A stretch of DNA of 64,000 nucleotides from CAVROT01 sp963722905. GTDB lineage: Bacteria > Pseudomonadota > Alphaproteobacteria > Rhodobacterales > Rhodobacteraceae. The DNA is taken from positions 1 to 64,000 of the forward strand of contig CAVROT010000015.1 of the NCBI GenBank assembly GCA_963722905.1. Reading direction: 5' to 3'. This document shows positions 9,415 to 17,767 of the stretch, piece by piece; positions within the stretch are counted from its first letter, which is position 1; each line of letters opens with the position of its first letter. The notes under the pieces are model-generated. The model was not told the origin of the DNA. It made no database searches and saw only the letters and a list, made by a program, of their open reading frames with translations. The position numbers were made by a program, and so were the translations under genes.

Positions 9415-10209
9415 ATGTCCGACCCGTTCCCCTATGCCGACACCACCGCCCTCGTGACCGGCGGCTCGTCCGGCATCGGCCACGCGATCGCGCTGGCCCT
9501 GGCCGCCCGCGGCGTACCACGCATGGTCCTCGTCGCCCGCGATCCGGTGCGGCTCTCTAAGGCGGCGTCCGCCCTGGACGTCGAGACCGTCGAGACCGTC
9601 GCGCTGGACCTGGCCGAACCCGATGCCGCGGACCGCCTGCGCGCCGAGACCGACCGGCTCGGGTTGAAGATCGACCTGCTCGTGAACGCCGCCGGGATCG
9701 GCTCGGCGGGGCCGTACCACGCGCCCGACGGGCCGGACCCGGTCGCGGTCGTCGACGTCAACGCCCGCGCCCTCACGGCGCTGACATCGGCATACCTGCC
9801 GGACATGCTCGCGCGGGGCCGGGGCGGCATCCTCAACGTCGCCTCCACCGCCGGGCAGGTGCCCGTGCCCTACTCGGCCGCCTACGGCGCGACCAAGGCC
9901 TACGTGCTGTCGCCGACCCGCGCGCTCTGGGCCGAGACGCAAGGCAGCGGGGTGCGCGTGGCCGGCATCGTGCCCGGCGTGACGCGTACCAATCTGGGCG
10001 GGCCGGGGCAGGGCGAGGTGCGCGGGTCGCTGGAAGCCGTCAAGGTCGCCGAGCCCGAGGAGGTCGCCGAAGCCGCGCTCGACGCCCTGGACGCGAACGA
10101 CACCGCCCGCATCCACGGGACGCGCAACGCCCTCCTTTCCGCCGGCTTGGCCCTTCTGCCCGAAGCGGCCAAAGCCCGCGTCATCGCAACGTTCAAGGCC
10201 GACGCGTAG
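9415..10209 (+). CDS. SDR-family oxidoreductase
   Basis: 264 residues, NAD(P)-dependent. ATG 9415 is chosen over the upstream in-frame ATG because it has a good RBS (gaggag about 8 bp before). TGGSSGIGHAIAL is the cofactor loop, NAAGIGSAGP the NNAG-type motif, the catalytic Ser lies in NVASTAGQV and the catalytic pair is YGATK. A 9-bp in-frame repeat gives the local VETVETV. It is the last gene of the operon and is intact. It is similar in type but not closely identical to the damaged SDR upstream. Confidence 0.85.
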   Translation: MSDPFPYADTTALVTGGSSGIGHAIALALAARGVPRMVLVARDPVRLSKAASALDVETVETVALDLAEPDAADRLRAETDRLGLKIDLLVNAAGIGSAGPYHAPDGPDPVAVVDVNARALTALTSAYLPDMLARGRGGILNVASTAGQVPVPYSAAYGATKAYVLSPTRALWAETQGSGVRVAGIVPGVTRTNLGGPGQGEVRGSLEAVKVAEPEEVAEAALDALDANDTARIHGTRNALLSAGLALLPEAAKARVIATFKADA

Positions 10210-10349
10210 CACGACACGTTTGGACCGGCCTTCGTTCCAACTGGCATGTTACTCAAGCATGCTCAGCCATCGTTGAATTCATTCTGCCAGGATTACCCGA
10301 AGCCGCGTTGACCCAACGACAGCTCATGGATCAAAGAGCCATCCTGCCA

Positions 10350-11402
10350 TCACCGGTCTGCTGATGCGGCGCGGGCAAGGCCGGGGAGGACGTGGCGCGT
10401 GATTAGTCCCAATGAGGCGTCGAGCGCGCGCGCGGCACCGTAAGCCTCGGCCTGAACGACGGCTACGGCGTCCAACCCGGGCAGGACGGCGACGACGTTG
10501 CCGCCGTTGCCGATCATCATCTCGGCGCGCACGCGGCGGCCCGCCCCGGCGGGCAGGTCCATCGTCCACCACAGCATTCCGTAGCCGGTGTCGAAGGGCA
10601 GCGCCGAGACCGGCGTGACCATCTCGTCGATCCAGGCCGCCGGCAGGACTTGCCGCCCCTCCCATCGGCCGCGGTTCATGACGAGGCGGCCCAGGCGCTC
10701 GGCGTCCCGCGCGGCGAGGCGGAGCTGCCCGCCCGCCTGGACCTCGCCCGAACGCGAACCCCACCACGTCGCGCCCGAGACACCGATCGGATCGAAGATC
10801 CGCGCCTGGACGTAGCGGTCGAAGCGCATCCCCGCCGCCCGCTCGATCGCCTGGCCGAGGAGGAACACGCCCGCCGTGCAGTAGGCGAAGCGCCCGCGCC
10901 CGTCCCAGCCCGGATCGACGGGCAGGTCGATGACGAACCCGGTCCAGTCACGCGCGGGATGCATGCGTTCCTCGGTGCCGGGGGTGGTGCGCCAGTCGTC
11001 GCACTGTAGCGCCGAGCGCATCGTCGCCAGATCGCGCAGTGTGATGGCGCGTTTGGCGGGGTCGTCGTTCGCGGGCGGCAGGCGGCCGGGGAAGAAGGAC
11101 AGGACGGGCGCGTCGAGATCGGCGAGGGCTCCGTCGGCGAGCGCGGCGCCCAAGGCGAGCGCGGTGATCGACTTGCCGGCCGAGCGCATGTCGACCCGCT
11201 CGCCGGGCAAGGTGTCGTCGAAGAGATCCTCGAAGACGATTTCGCCGCCCTGCGATACGACGATGGCGGCGATGGGTCCGGCCGCCCCCGCGTCGATTTC
11301 GCGTGACAGGGCCGAGAGACCGAGTTCGTCGACCAGGGGCGCCGCGGCGGGCGCCGCCGGGGTGCAGGCCGCCAGGGCGAGCGCGAGGAGGAGGCGCTTC
11401 AT
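10350..11402 (-). CDS. Serine hydrolase (class C beta-lactamase fold), lipoprotein
   Basis: 350 residues. The start at 11402 follows ggagga and overlaps the XRE stop (ATGA). The N-terminus is a lipoprotein signal with lipobox LAAC (Cys13), so it is predicted to be membrane-anchored. The nucleophile motif SxxK is Ser74-Ala-Gly-Lys77. The second motif Tyr-x-Asn is Y174-C-T, so the Asn is replaced. Members hydrolyse D-amino peptides, esters or lactams; the substrate cannot be told. It lies downstream of, and is coupled to, a small XRE regulator and a DUF2975 membrane protein. About 140 bp separate it from the convergent SDR gene, with no clear terminator. Confidence 0.8.
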   Translation of the reverse strand: MKRLLLALALAACTPAAPAAAPLVDELGLSALSREIDAGAAGPIAAIVVSQGGEIVFEDLFDDTLPGERVDMRSAGKSITALALGAALADGALADLDAPVLSFFPGRLPPANDDPAKRAITLRDLATMRSALQCDDWRTTPGTEERMHPARDWTGFVIDLPVDPGWDGRGRFAYCTAGVFLLGQAIERAAGMRFDRYVQARIFDPIGVSGATWWGSRSGEVQAGGQLRLAARDAERLGRLVMNRGRWEGRQVLPAAWIDEMVTPVSALPFDTGYGMLWWTMDLPAGAGRRVRAEMMIGNGGNVVAVLPGLDAVAVVQAEAYGAARALDASLGLITRHVLPGLARAASADR

Positions 11403-11611
11403 TCCTCCGCCGGCTCGTAGTCGAGCAGATCGCCCGGCTGGCAGTCCAGCTCGCGGCAGATCGCCTCCAGCGTGCCGAAGCGCACGCCGCGGACCTTGCC
11501 GGACTTCAGGAGCGACAGGTTCTGCTCGGAGATGCCGATGCGGGCCGCCAGATCGCGCGAGGTCGTCTTGCGGCGGGCGAGCATCACGTCGAGGCGCACG
11601 ATGATCGGCAT
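11399..11611 (-). CDS. Small XRE/Cro-C1 family regulator
   Basis: A 70-residue single-domain helix-turn-helix protein (TTSRDLAARIGISEQNLSLLKSGKVRGVRFGTLEAIC in two parts) ending CQPGDLLDYEPAEE. This compact type (YozG-like) is typically encoded directly after a DUF2975 membrane protein, as here (4 bp downstream). The pair is inferred to autoregulate from the promoter region at 12155-12226. Confidence 0.85.
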   Translation of the reverse strand: MPIIVRLDVMLARRKTTSRDLAARIGISEQNLSLLKSGKVRGVRFGTLEAICRELDCQPGDLLDYEPAEE

Positions 11612-11614
11612 CCC

Positions 11615-12154
11615 TCAAACGACCTCCCTGTGGTCCTGCCAGAGGTCGGCCGAGAGCGCGAAGGCGCGCGCCACGAAGCCGGCGACGAGGGCGGCCAGCG
11701 CCAGCGAGACCTGCGTCGAGCCGAGGCTGGGGGAGAGCGCCCGCTCGCCCTCGGGCAGGTGCCAGGTCAGAACCACCGAGGCGAGCGTCCCAGCCACGAT
11801 CGTCCATGCGAACAGACCCCAGAGCACGTGCGCCAGCGTCCGCGCGCGCGCGGCGGCCCCGCCCAGATCGCCTCCCGCGAAGCGCCCGAACATCGCCCGC
11901 GCGATCAGGAGGAGCGCGAGCCAGACGCCCAGGTGCACGAAGCCGATCCCCGCGAGGACGATCTGCTGCCCGACGAGGAGCGGCGGGCCGTCCCAGTCCG
12001 CGCGGCCCGTCACGGCGCGCACCATCTCGGCGTGGTCCGGCTCCGCGCCCGAGAGGGCCGCGGCACCCGCCGCCGCGATCGTCAACAGGAGGACGGCCGT
12101 CATCGCCAAGCGCAGGCGCCCGGCGGCGGCGAAGGTGGGAGCGGGATCGATCAT
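11615..12154 (-). CDS. DUF2975 family membrane protein
   Basis: About 179 residues with four predicted transmembrane helices (near residues 16-36, 58-80, 107-130 and 145-165). The partnership with a small XRE protein is the family's usual context; the function of the family is not established. ATG 12154 (MIDPAPT) has gga at a suitable distance; an upstream ATG at 12166 (MERDMID) is possible but lacks an RBS. Confidence 0.75.
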   Translation of the reverse strand: MIDPAPTFAAAGRLRLAMTAVLLLTIAAAGAAALSGAEPDHAEMVRAVTGRADWDGPPLLVGQQIVLAGIGFVHLGVWLALLLIARAMFGRFAGGDLGGAAARARTLAHVLWGLFAWTIVAGTLASVVLTWHLPEGERALSPSLGSTQVSLALAALVAGFVARAFALSADLWQDHREVV

Positions 12155-12226
12155 GTCACGTTCCATCTTGTGTGTTTAATGTTTTACGTTAATCAATAGC
12201 TGCGAATCACGCAAGGACGTTCTCCA
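12155..12226. promoter_or_regulatory. AT-rich divergent promoter region
   Basis: The 72-bp gap between the DUF2975 gene and the lipoprotein gene contains a marked AT-rich block (ttaatgttttacgttaatca) with two ttaa boxes 9 bp apart. Such a block stands out against the GC-rich surroundings and probably holds the divergent promoters and the XRE operator. Confidence 0.4.
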
Positions 12227-12832
12227 ATGCCTCTCCGATCCTCTTCGCTGGCCGCCTCGGCGGCCATCCTGTCGCTGTGCGCCTGCTCCGGCGCGTCTCC
12301 CGGCGGGCTCCTCGCGGCCGCCCGCCTCGATCCGCTCGACACGCCGCCGGGCGGCATCGCGGCGGCCGTGGGCGTGCCGTCCGCGCTGCGCCTGGCGGAC
12401 GGCGACGCGACGCTGCGGCTAGCGCTTCTCGGCGAGGGCCGCGGCGCGCCCGCCCTCGTGGACGAGACCGTGCCCTTGGCCATCCGCGCCGGCGGGACGG
12501 ACGCCCCCGCGCCGACCGCGCCGGGCGAGACGGTCTATGTCGGCACCATCGAGACGGCGACGGCCGCCCGGATCGCGGAGGCGCAGGGGAGCATCCGCGC
12601 CCTGCGCGCCGCCGGCCGGGGCGGCGAGGGCGTGATCGCCATCGAGATCACCGGGGGCTGCACCCTGGGCGCGGTGCCCGCCACCCTCGCGACGAGCAGC
12701 TGGCTGCGTACCGACCCCGATGACGGGTTCGTGCGGACCTCGCGGCGCGTCGACCTCTCCGAGACGCTCGGGGCGGACGGGGCGGCCCTCCTTCTGTCGC
12801 GCATCGCGCCCTGCGAGGGGGCGGACCGATGA
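12227..12832 (+). CDS. Lipoprotein of unknown function
   Basis: 201 residues with a lipoprotein signal peptide (lipobox LCAC, modified Cys at about residue 20). The remainder is Ala/Gly-rich with two further Cys residues (GGCTLGAV and APCEG) that could form a periplasmic disulfide. No family recognised. It overlaps the MipA/OmpV gene by 4 bp and begins a coupled envelope operon (lipoprotein, MipA, S41 peptidase, DUF6326). Confidence 0.6.
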   Translation: MPLRSSSLAASAAILSLCACSGASPGGLLAAARLDPLDTPPGGIAAAVGVPSALRLADGDATLRLALLGEGRGAPALVDETVPLAIRAGGTDAPAPTAPGETVYVGTIETATAARIAEAQGSIRALRAAGRGGEGVIAIEITGGCTLGAVPATLATSSWLRTDPDDGFVRTSRRVDLSETLGADGAALLLSRIAPCEGADR

Positions 12833-13578
12833 GGGCCGCGCCGACCGCCGCCGGCTTGGCCTTGGCCCTGCTGCTGCCCCAGGCCGCCGGCGCCCAGGAG
12901 ACCCGCGACCGCGTGGAGCTGACCTACGGGGCCGGCCTCGTCGGCGTCTCCGGCGTCTATGTCGGCGAGGACGACGCGCTCCTGCCCTATCCCCACCTCG
13001 CCGCCACCTACGGGAACCTGACGGTCAGCCTCGGCGGCGGCGTCGAATACGCGCTCTGGACGGGTAAGGCGACGACGCTCTCGGCGGCGTTGACTTACGA
13101 GGGCGCGCCGGACCTGCCCGACACCGCGCTGTTCGCCGGGCTGGACCGCGACGACTGGATCGCGGCCGAGCTGGCGCTGACCCACGATCTCGGCCTGGTG
13201 GACCTCGCCCTCGGCCTTCGGGCGGACGTGTCGGGCACGCATGACGGCGGGGCCGCTGAGGTGTCCGTCGGACGCGGCTTCGCGCTCGGCACGGCCGTCG
13301 TCGAGGGCCGGATCGGGGCAAGCTACATGGACGCCCGCCTCGCGGGCCATCTCTTCGGCGTGGCGCCCTCCGAGGCGACGGCCCTGCGCGCCGCCTACGC
13401 GCCGGGCGCGAGCTGGACGCCCCATCTGGACCTCTCGATCCTCTACCCCCTCCCCGGCGGCACGATGATCGGCGGGTTCTTCCGGCACGAGGCGCTGCCG
13501 AACTCGATCTCCCGAAGCCCCTTGGTGGGCGCGGACGAGCGGACGATCCTGGGCCTTAACCTGGTCAGGCAATTCTGA
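12829..13578 (+). CDS. MipA/OmpV family outer-membrane protein
   Basis: 249 residues: cleavable signal peptide (ending AAGAQ), then alternating beta-strand pattern and a C-terminal aromatic residue (LNLVRQF), the BAM-recognition signature. Family members are outer-membrane beta-barrels; MipA scaffolds murein synthesis enzymes in E. coli and OmpV-like proteins act as porins. Typical features are LLPYPHLAATYGNLTVS near the N-terminus and the FFRHEALPNSI strand near the end. The stop overlaps the following ATG by one base (TGATG). Confidence 0.85.
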   Translation: MRAAPTAAGLALALLLPQAAGAQETRDRVELTYGAGLVGVSGVYVGEDDALLPYPHLAATYGNLTVSLGGGVEYALWTGKATTLSAALTYEGAPDLPDTALFAGLDRDDWIAAELALTHDLGLVDLALGLRADVSGTHDGGAAEVSVGRGFALGTAVVEGRIGASYMDARLAGHLFGVAPSEATALRAAYAPGASWTPHLDLSILYPLPGGTMIGGFFRHEALPNSISRSPLVGADERTILGLNLVRQF

Positions 13579-14981
13579 TGGGGCGCGCTCGGACCCGCGT
13601 GGCCGCGGTCGCCCTCCTCTCCACCGCGATCCTTTCGGGCTGCGGCGCCGGCCTCTTCGACACGCCGCCCGAGCTGCGTGGCGTGTGGCGGACGGACGGC
13701 TACGGCCGGATCCTCGACATCCGAACGCGCAGCGTGGCCGTCTACGACGTGACCGAGACCACCTGCGTGCTCTCCGAGACCTTCGACTTCGCCGGTCCGG
13801 TCCTGCACCGTTGGCGCACGCAGATCGTGGAAGGCGGGCGCGCGATGCGGTTCGCGGAACCGGCGGAGGCGCACATGGTCCGGGCCCGTCGCATCGCCGC
13901 CGTCCCGGAGCGGTGCGTCGCCGGGACGTCGGCGACAGCGCCCGAGGTTTTTACCGCCTTCACGGAGGCGATGGGGGCGCACTACGCCTTCTTCGACCTG
14001 CACGGCGTGGACTGGCCCGCCCGGGTCGCGACCGCCCGGCCCCGCATCCGTCCCGCGATGCCCGAGGCGGCGCTGTTCGACCTGATGGCCGGGATGCTGG
14101 CGGGGCTGGACGACGGCCACCTGGCCCTTCGCGGATCGGTGGACGGCGCGGACAGGATCGCCGTCCCGGGCCGCAGCCGCATCGCCCGCGCCGTCCGGGA
14201 GGGACGACGCTCGGGCGCGCTGCCCGCCGATTTCCGGTTCCGCGACACGCATTGGAACACGTGGGTCTTGCGCGACGTGCTCGGCGGGCGCGGCACGGTC
14301 CGCGCGAACGGGCGGCTCGCCTGGGGGGTGCTGGAGGGCGATGTCGGCTATCTGGCGATCCGGTCGCTCTCCGGCTTCGCCCGGAAGGAGGACCGCGAGG
14401 CCGCGGCGCTCGACCGCGCGCTGGAGGTGGCGCTCGCGGAGTTCCGGGCCACCGGGGTCCGCGCCGTCCTTCTCGACCTCACGGCCAATCCCGGCGGGAC
14501 GGACGCGCACGCACGCGCCGTCGCCGCCCGCTTCACCGAGGCGGCCTACCATGCCTACGAGAAGTTCGCCGCCGACGCGGACGCGCGGGTTCCCACTCGT
14601 ATCGCCATCGCGCCGGCGCCCGGCACGCGCTTCGCCGGTCCCCTCGGCATCGCCACGAGCGAGCTCACCGGGAGCGCGGCCGAGGTCCTCGCGATGGCCC
14701 TGCGCGCCCGCCCGGGCGGCGCGGTGCAGTTCGGCGAGGCGACGGGCGGGGCGTTCTCGGACGTGCTCGACCGCCGGCTGCCGAACGGCTGGACGCTGGA
14801 GCTGTCGAACGAGGTCTATCTCGATGCGCGCGGCCGAGCCTGGGAAGGCCGCGGCCTGCCGCCCGACCGGCCGATGGCGGTCTTCGACCCGAACGATCCC
14901 TCGCGAAGCCATGCCGGCGCGATCCGTGCCGCGGCAGCGCAGCTCTCCCGAACCGCCGCCCCCGAAAAGACCGCCCCATGA
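13578..14981 (+). CDS. S41 family (C-terminal processing-like) peptidase, lipoprotein
   Basis: 467 residues with a lipobox (ILSGCG). The N-terminal half has a beta-rich domain (LRGVWRTDGYGRILDIR) and the AHYAFFDLHGVDW segment common to these tricorn/CtpA-like peptidases. The C-terminal half carries the S41 core: GYLAIRSLSGF, LDLTANPGGTD and ATSELTGSAAEVL, where Ser in GSAAE is the likely nucleophile. No PDZ domain is obvious. Predicted periplasmic, membrane-anchored; coupled to the MipA/OmpV gene, which suggests a shared envelope task. Confidence 0.75.
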   Translation: MGRARTRVAAVALLSTAILSGCGAGLFDTPPELRGVWRTDGYGRILDIRTRSVAVYDVTETTCVLSETFDFAGPVLHRWRTQIVEGGRAMRFAEPAEAHMVRARRIAAVPERCVAGTSATAPEVFTAFTEAMGAHYAFFDLHGVDWPARVATARPRIRPAMPEAALFDLMAGMLAGLDDGHLALRGSVDGADRIAVPGRSRIARAVREGRRSGALPADFRFRDTHWNTWVLRDVLGGRGTVRANGRLAWGVLEGDVGYLAIRSLSGFARKEDREAAALDRALEVALAEFRATGVRAVLLDLTANPGGTDAHARAVAARFTEAAYHAYEKFAADADARVPTRIAIAPAPGTRFAGPLGIATSELTGSAAEVLAMALRARPGGAVQFGEATGGAFSDVLDRRLPNGWTLELSNEVYLDARGRAWEGRGLPPDRPMAVFDPNDPSRSHAGAIRAAAAQLSRTAAPEKTAP

Positions 14982-15475
14982 CCGCGCCCCGATCAGACCG
15001 GACGCCGATCTCCCTCCTTTGGGCCTTCGTCGCGCTGAACATCGCCTATGCCGACATCCTGTCGATTCACGTGCCCGGCATCCTGCCGCAGGTTCTGGAG
15101 GGGGAGGTGGACGGCGTGAGGCTGTCGGCCGAGCTGATGCTGATAGGGTCGGTCTTCCTCCAGATCCCGCTCGTGATGATGGTGCTCGCGCAGGTCCTGT
15201 CGCCTCGGGCAGGGCGGCTGGCGCATGGCGCCGCGGCGGTGGCGACGGGGACGTTCGTCATCGGCGGGGGCTCGATGCTGCCGCACTACCTCTTCATCGC
15301 GGCCTGCGAGATCGGGGCGTTGGCGCTGATCGTGCGCCTCGCCTGGCGCGGGCGCGAGCGCAGGAACGGGATCGCGGGCGGCGACGAGGACGCAAACGAG
15401 AAGGAGGCTGCCCTCGGGGACGATTTTTACGCCGTGCGTGTCGATCGGCGTGCGCCCCGCTCGTCTGGTGGGTGA
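14978..15475 (+). CDS. DUF6326-like four-helix membrane protein
   Basis: 165 residues. The start overlaps the S41 stop (ATGA). The family signature LLWAFVALNIAYADILS begins TM1; three more helices follow (GSVFLQIPLVMMVLAQVLS, AVATGTFVIGG, LFIAACEIGALALIVRLAW). The last ~35 residues (from RGRERRNG) are polar and not like the usual short tail, so a late frameshift or an unusual tail is possible. Function unknown. Confidence 0.65.
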   Translation: MTAPRSDRTPISLLWAFVALNIAYADILSIHVPGILPQVLEGEVDGVRLSAELMLIGSVFLQIPLVMMVLAQVLSPRAGRLAHGAAAVATGTFVIGGGSMLPHYLFIAACEIGALALIVRLAWRGRERRNGIAGGDEDANEKEAALGDDFYAVRVDRRAPRSSGG

Positions 15476-15516
15476 AGGCGCCGACGCCTTCGCCCCACGG
15501 GACAGGAGACAGACCC

Positions 15517-16041
15517 ATGACCATCGCCACCCTCGCCGCCTCCGGCGCCGCCCTGATCGCCGCCCTCGCCGCCGCGCCCCTCGCCCTGCCGGGCGCGGTG
15601 CATGTCAAGCGCAGCGCCGTCATCGACGCCGCCCCCGAGACGCTGTTCCGGCTCATCGCCTCCAATGAGGGCTATCAGCGCTTCAACCCCTACGTGGAGG
15701 CCGACCCGGACCTGAGGATCGCGCTGCACGGCCCCGCCTTCGGCGTGGGCTCGGGCTTCGACTTCGAGGGCAAGGACGGCAAGGGCACGCAGGTCGTCGC
15801 CGCGATGGAGGAGAACCGCTCCGTCACGATGGACATCGACCTCGGCGCGATGGGCCGGCCGACCCAGACCTTCCTGCTGGAGCCCGAGGGAGGCGGCACG
15901 CGCGTGACCTGGGGCATGGACATGGCCTTCGGGATGAACCCGGTCGGCCGCGTGATCGGCCTTTTCATGGACCGGATGGTGGGCGGCACCTACGAGGCGG
16001 GGCTCGCCAAGCTCGCCGTCGTCGCCCAATCTGACGCCTGA
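15517..16041 (+). CDS. SRPBCC (START-like) domain protein with N-terminal membrane segment
   Basis: 174 residues. A hydrophobic N-terminus (LAASGAALIAALAAAPLAL) precedes a polyketide-cyclase/START-like ligand-binding fold (VHVKRSAVIDAAPETLFRLI, GTRVTWGMDMAF). The preceding aggaga is a good RBS for ATG 15517. Proteins of this type often accompany DGPF/YCII proteins and ECF sigma factors, as here. Confidence 0.75.
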   Translation: MTIATLAASGAALIAALAAAPLALPGAVHVKRSAVIDAAPETLFRLIASNEGYQRFNPYVEADPDLRIALHGPAFGVGSGFDFEGKDGKGTQVVAAMEENRSVTMDIDLGAMGRPTQTFLLEPEGGGTRVTWGMDMAFGMNPVGRVIGLFMDRMVGGTYEAGLAKLAVVAQSDA

Positions 16042-16063
16042 CCCTACGGCAAGGAGACACGAG

Positions 16064-16444
16064 ATGCGTTACACCCTCTTCCTCTACAACGACGAGAGCG
16101 CCTTCGCGGACATGACCGACGCCGACATGGGCGCGGCCCTGCAGGCTTACGGCAGCTATATCGATCAGCTGCGCGAGGCAGGCGTCTTCGTCGACACCGA
16201 CTACCTGGCGCCCTCCGGCAGCGCGACGATGCTGACCATGCGGACCGGCGCGCGGCAGGTCCAGGATGGGCCCTATGCCGACACCAAGGAGCAGCTGGGC
16301 GGCTACTTCGTCATCGACGCGCCCGATCTGGACGCGGCGATGGACTGGGCGGCGAAGTGTCCCTCGGCGCGCTACGGGCAGATCGAGATCCGGCCCTCGG
16401 CGATGCCGGCGGGCGAGGCCGGACGCCATGGCTCCCCCGCCTGA
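16064..16444 (+). CDS. YCII-related DGPF-domain protein
   Basis: 126 residues with the defining motif QDGPYADTKEQLGGYF. The fold is a small dimeric alpha-beta barrel with a conserved His/Asp pair in relatives; the role is unknown. DGPF proteins are the conserved genomic partner of ECF42-type sigma factors. The stop at 16442-16444 lies inside the sigma gene, so the two are translationally coupled. An aggaga RBS precedes the start. Confidence 0.85.
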   Translation: MRYTLFLYNDESAFADMTDADMGAALQAYGSYIDQLREAGVFVDTDYLAPSGSATMLTMRTGARQVQDGPYADTKEQLGGYFVIDAPDLDAAMDWAAKCPSARYGQIEIRPSAMPAGEAGRHGSPA

Positions 16445-17645
16445 AGCCGCCCCCCGCGCCGCCCTGGACCGGGCGGCGCGAGACCATCATGGCCGCCTCG
16501 TGGCCAGCCTCGCTGCCCGCTCGAGCGACATCGCCGCCGCCGAGGACGCGCTCTCGGAGGCGTTCGCCCGGGCGCTTCCCGCCTGGGAGGCGCGCGGCGT
16601 GCCCGCGAGCCCCGAGGCCTGGCTGCTGACGACCGCGCGCAACGTCCTGCGCGACCGCTGGAAGAGCACGGCCTACCGGATGGAGACGGGCGAGACGGAC
16701 GCCCCCGAACCCGGAGAGGATCCCATGGACATCGAGACCATCCCCGACGAACGTCTCGAGCTGATGTTCGTCTGCGCCCATCCGGCCATCGCGCGGGACG
16801 TGCGCACGCCCCTGATGCTCCAGACGGTGATCGGGATCGAGCCGGCGCGCATGGCGCCCGCCTTCGCCCTCGCCGGGCCCACGCTCGCGCAGCGCCTGGT
16901 GCGCGCCAAGCGCAAGATCGCGGAGGCCCGCATCGCCTTCGCAGCACCCGAGGCCGAGAACCTGCCCGCGCGGCTGCCCCCGGTGCTGGAGGCGATCTAC
17001 GGCGCCTACGCCATCGCCTTCCAGGACGCGGCGCCGGACCTGACCGAGGACCTGGCGACCGAGGCCCTCTACCTCGCCGACATCGCCGTCGAGCTGATGC
17101 CCGAAGAGCCGGAGGTGCTGGGCCTCGCCGCGCTCCTCAACCTCTCGCACGCCCGGCGGGGCGCGCAGCCCCAGGGCCGCTTCGTGCCCCTGGCCGAGCA
17201 GGACGCCGCCCTCTGGGACGCCCGCCGCACCGCGCGCGGCGCGACCCTCCTGCGCCGCGCGGGCGCGTTGCGGCGGATGGGACCCTATCAATTGGAGGCC
17301 GCGATCCAGGCGGTGCATTCGGACCGTGCTCGAACCGGCCGCACCGACTGGGACGCCATCGTGCGCCTCTACGAGGGCCTGATGCACGTCGCCCCCACCC
17401 TCGGCGCCCGCATCGCGCACGCCGCCGCGGCGGGCGAGCGGCACGGATCCGCCGCCGGCCTCGCCCTGCTGGACCGGATCGACGGCGCCGAGCGCCTACA
17501 GCCCTTCTGGGCGACGCGCGCCCACCTCCTCGCGAAGGCCGGCGACCCCGAGGCGGCGGCCGCCTATGCCCGCGCGACGGACCTCGCCCCCGATGGCCCA
17601 TCAAAGGTCTGGCTCCATCGCATGGCTTCCCGCCATGAAGCCTAA
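16428..17645 (+). CDS. ECF42-type RNA polymerase sigma factor
   Basis: 405 residues, longer than ordinary ECF factors because of the C-terminal TPR-like extension that defines this group. Region 2 is seen at residues ~22-85 (HHGRLVASLAARSSDIAAAE, EAWLLTTARNVLRDRW), region 4 at ~105-165 (ERLELMFVCAHPAIARDV, LAQRLVRAKRKIAEAR), and then a helical extension (SHARRGAQPQGRFVPLAEQD, LLRRAGALRRMGPYQLEAAI). There is no anti-sigma gene nearby, as usual for the group. ATG 16428 is used, overlapping the DGPF gene by 17 bp. Confidence 0.85.
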   Translation: MAPPPEAAPRAALDRAARDHHGRLVASLAARSSDIAAAEDALSEAFARALPAWEARGVPASPEAWLLTTARNVLRDRWKSTAYRMETGETDAPEPGEDPMDIETIPDERLELMFVCAHPAIARDVRTPLMLQTVIGIEPARMAPAFALAGPTLAQRLVRAKRKIAEARIAFAAPEAENLPARLPPVLEAIYGAYAIAFQDAAPDLTEDLATEALYLADIAVELMPEEPEVLGLAALLNLSHARRGAQPQGRFVPLAEQDAALWDARRTARGATLLRRAGALRRMGPYQLEAAIQAVHSDRARTGRTDWDAIVRLYEGLMHVAPTLGARIAHAAAAGERHGSAAGLALLDRIDGAERLQPFWATRAHLLAKAGDPEAAAAYARATDLAPDGPSKVWLHRMASRHEA

Positions 17646-17767
17646 AGCATATCAACTGGAAGCGTCAGAGCGGTCGAGCCCGGAGTTCGTTGCTTTCTTG
17701 ATGAAACAGTTCCATATGCATGCCAACCTGACAAGACATCAGCCATTCATCTTACAAGAACGCCGTT

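Noticed and set aside
9581..9600. 9-bp tandem repeat in the second SDR gene as a frameshift hot spot
   Set aside because: The repeat (gtcgagacc twice) is a multiple of three and only duplicates three residues; the frame is intact.
10210..10349. Bidirectional terminator between the convergent SDR and serine hydrolase genes
   Set aside because: Only a weak 5-bp stem (gcatg...catgc) without T-runs could be found.
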